A stretch of 50,286 nt of DNA from Gemmatimonadota bacterium (GTDB taxonomy: Bacteria > Gemmatimonadota > Gemmatimonadetes > Gemmatimonadales > Gemmatimonadaceae): positions 1 through 50,286 of the forward strand of contig JAHFCT010000024.1 in NCBI GenBank assembly GCA_023249375.1, written 5' to 3'. How positions within the stretch are numbered: the first letter of the stretch is position 1; the number at the start of each line of letters is the position of its first letter. The translations under genes and the position numbers were made by a program. Of the stretch, positions 48,755 to 50,286 are shown one piece after another. The notes beneath the pieces were generated by a model. The model made no database searches and had not been told where the DNA came from. It worked only from the letters and a program-made list of their open reading frames with translations.

Positions 48755-50286
48755 CGTCCGCCGAACGCGCTCCCGCGCGGGTGCTCGACACCCCGATCAC
48801 CTTCCTCAAGGGAGTGGGGGAGCGGCGCGCCGAAGGCTTCCGGCGACTTGGCGTGCTCAACGCGCGGGACCTGCTCTTTCACATTCCGCACCGCTACGAA
48901 GACGCGTCCACGGTGCGCAGCATCAACTCGCTGCGCATTGGCGAGGACGCCACCGTCATCGGCACCGTCATCAGCAAGGGCGTGCTCCCCACGCGCAAAG
49001 GGCTTCGCATTTTCCAAGCCGTGGTGCAGGACGCCAGTGGGTTGATTGAAGCGTCGTGGCCAGGCCAGCCGTTCCTCGACCGCTCCATCAACAAGGGCGA
49101 CGTGCTGTTGCTCAGCGGCACCGTGCGTTTCTACCACGGCCGCCAACTGATGCCGCGCGAGTTCGTGAACCTCGGCGCTGATGACTCCAGCACCGCCGAG
49201 GGACGCGTGCTCGCCGTCTATCCAGCCACGGAAGGGCTGAGCTTCAAGCAGATTCGCGCGATCATAGACAAACATCTCGACACGCTGATTCCCGCGTTCG
49301 AGGAGTATCTCCCCGCCGCCATCCTGCGCGAGACAGGCTTGCCCGGCATTCAGGACGCCCTGCGCCGCGTGCATCGCCCGACGAGCGTGGCGGAAGCGCT
49401 TAGCGGGCGCGCGCGCCTGGCGTATGACGAACTGCTCTGCGTGCATCTGCTGCAGCGTCGCGCCAACGCCATCGCGCGGCAGGCACGTGCCGGCATCACC
49501 TTCACCAACAAACGCGATCTCACCACGCGCCTCAAAGCCGCGTTGCCGTGGGAACTCACGGGCGCGCAGGTGCGCGCCACGCGCGAAATCGTCGCCGACA
49601 TGACGAGTCCGCTGCGCATGCACCGCCTGCTGCAGGGCGACGTGGGCAGCGGCAAGACCATCGTCGCGCTCTTCGCGTGTTGTCTCGCGCTAGAGAACGG
49701 CTATCAGGCGGCGGTGATGGCGCCCACTGAGCTGCTCGCCGAGCAGCACTTCCGCACGTTCAGCACACTCCTCGCGTCGCTCGGCATCGAGCCAGTGCTT
49801 GTCACCGGATCGCTGAGTGCCAAGGCGCGCCGCGCCGCCGCCGCGCGACTGGCGGAAGCGGGGCCGGTGCTCGTCGTCGGCACGCACGCGCTCGTGCAGG
49901 AGGGAACGCAGTTCGCCAACCTCGGCCTTGCCGTCATCGATGAGCAGCACCGCTTTGGCGTGGAGCAGCGCGCGACGCTCGGTGAGAAAGGCACGTCCCC
50001 CGACATCCTGCTGATGTCGGCAACGCCGATCCCGCGTTCGCTCGCGCTCACGCTCTATGGAGACCTCGACGTCAGCGTGCTCGACGAACGCCCGCCCGGC
50101 CGCCAGCCGGTGACCACCGCGCTGCGCCCCGAGACCGGCCGTGATCGCGTGCTGGAGTTCGTCGAGCTGCAGCTCGCGGCGGGGCGTCAGGCGTACATCG
50201 TGTATCCGATCATCGAGGAGTCGGACAAGATCGCGCTCAAGGCCGCGACCACTGCGTTCGAGCATCTCGCGCAGGGGCCGTTTGCG
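48751..50286 (+). CDS. recG: ATP-dependent DNA helicase RecG, 3' end outside window
   Basis: The visible 512 residues begin with GTG at 48751 in a GTGA overlap with ftsY and run to the last base without a stop; RecG is usually about 700 residues. The N-terminal wedge/OB-fold domain is seen in TPITFLKGVGERRAEGFRRLG and LLFHIPHRYEDAS. Helicase motifs are QGDVGSGKTIVAL (Walker A, near residue 296), MAPTELLAEQHF (Ia), VIDEQHRFGVEQR (II) and LMSATPIPRSLALTLYGDLD (III). VYPIIEESDK lies at the start of the second RecA-like domain. RecG remodels stalled replication forks and Holliday junctions. The ftsY-recG coupling has no known functional reason. Confidence 0.95.
   Translation, partial: MTSAERAPARVLDTPITFLKGVGERRAEGFRRLGVLNARDLLFHIPHRYEDASTVRSINSLRIGEDATVIGTVISKGVLPTRKGLRIFQAVVQDASGLIEASWPGQPFLDRSINKGDVLLLSGTVRFYHGRQLMPREFVNLGADDSSTAEGRVLAVYPATEGLSFKQIRAIIDKHLDTLIPAFEEYLPAAILRETGLPGIQDALRRVHRPTSVAEALSGRARLAYDELLCVHLLQRRANAIARQARAGITFTNKRDLTTRLKAALPWELTGAQVRATREIVADMTSPLRMHRLLQGDVGSGKTIVALFACCLALENGYQAAVMAPTELLAEQHFRTFSTLLASLGIEPVLVTGSLSAKARRAAAARLAEAGPVLVVGTHALVQEGTQFANLGLAVIDEQHRFGVEQRATLGEKGTSPDILLMSATPIPRSLALTLYGDLDVSVLDERPPGRQPVTTALRPETGRDRVLEFVELQLAAGRQAYIVYPIIEESDKIALKAATTAFEHLAQGPFA

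Overview
The window is a high-GC bacterial chromosome segment, almost all coding, with very tight gene packing. Many start codons are GTG, and 12 junctions are 4-base ATGA/GTGA overlaps. Gene content (an MglA-type GTPase with roadblock and DUF4388/PATAN proteins, many TPR proteins, a meso-DAP-type MurE, secreted S10 and M14 peptidases) and base composition suggest a diderm of the Gemmatimonadota or a close relative. This assignment is inference; there is no rRNA here to confirm it.

Region 1 (1-13517) is one apparent operon of 15 genes on the + strand, entering from outside the window. It runs: TPR protein, PATAN protein, TPR-roadblock fusion, two further roadblock proteins, MglA-like GTPase, a protein with two DnaA-type AAA+ domains and no DnaA DNA-binding domain, a PATAN-TPR protein, CheR, CheD, CheB, two CheW-like proteins, a coiled-coil/TPR protein and an exported metallopeptidase. 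It couples a polarity-type GTPase module to receptor-modifying chemosensory enzymes, with no CheA, CheY or receptor in view. This is the best candidate for an undescribed system. A terminator-like hairpin, a 57-residue membrane ORF, tRNA-Val(UAC) and a monocistronic secreted TPR protein ending in a strong terminator follow (13535-15790).

Region 2 (15979-32944, possibly to 34772) is a division and cell wall (dcw) cluster: rsmH, ftsL, ftsI (with PASTA), murE, murF, mraY, murD, ftsW, murG, murC, ftsQ, ftsA, ftsZ, then an M23 peptidase coupled to ftsZ and a membrane VWA-like protein. mraZ, murB and ddl are absent from it. A 49-bp-arm inverted repeat sits directly upstream of rsmH, and a related half-element lies directly upstream of ftsY about 32 kb away.

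Region 3 (34828-41394) holds a divergent GH53 lipoprotein and a complete structural operon for a cytosolic bidirectional NAD-linked [NiFe]-hydrogenase (hoxF, hoxU, hoxY, hoxH, hoxW). HoxF carries a fused NuoE-like N-terminus that has lost two of its four cluster cysteines.

Region 4 (41465-50286) carries a large secreted M14 carboxypeptidase with a Gly-Ala repeat, a convergent S10 carboxypeptidase separated by a perfect 29-bp inverted repeat, a nucleoside-symporter-type MFS transporter, ftsY, and recG, which runs off the right end.
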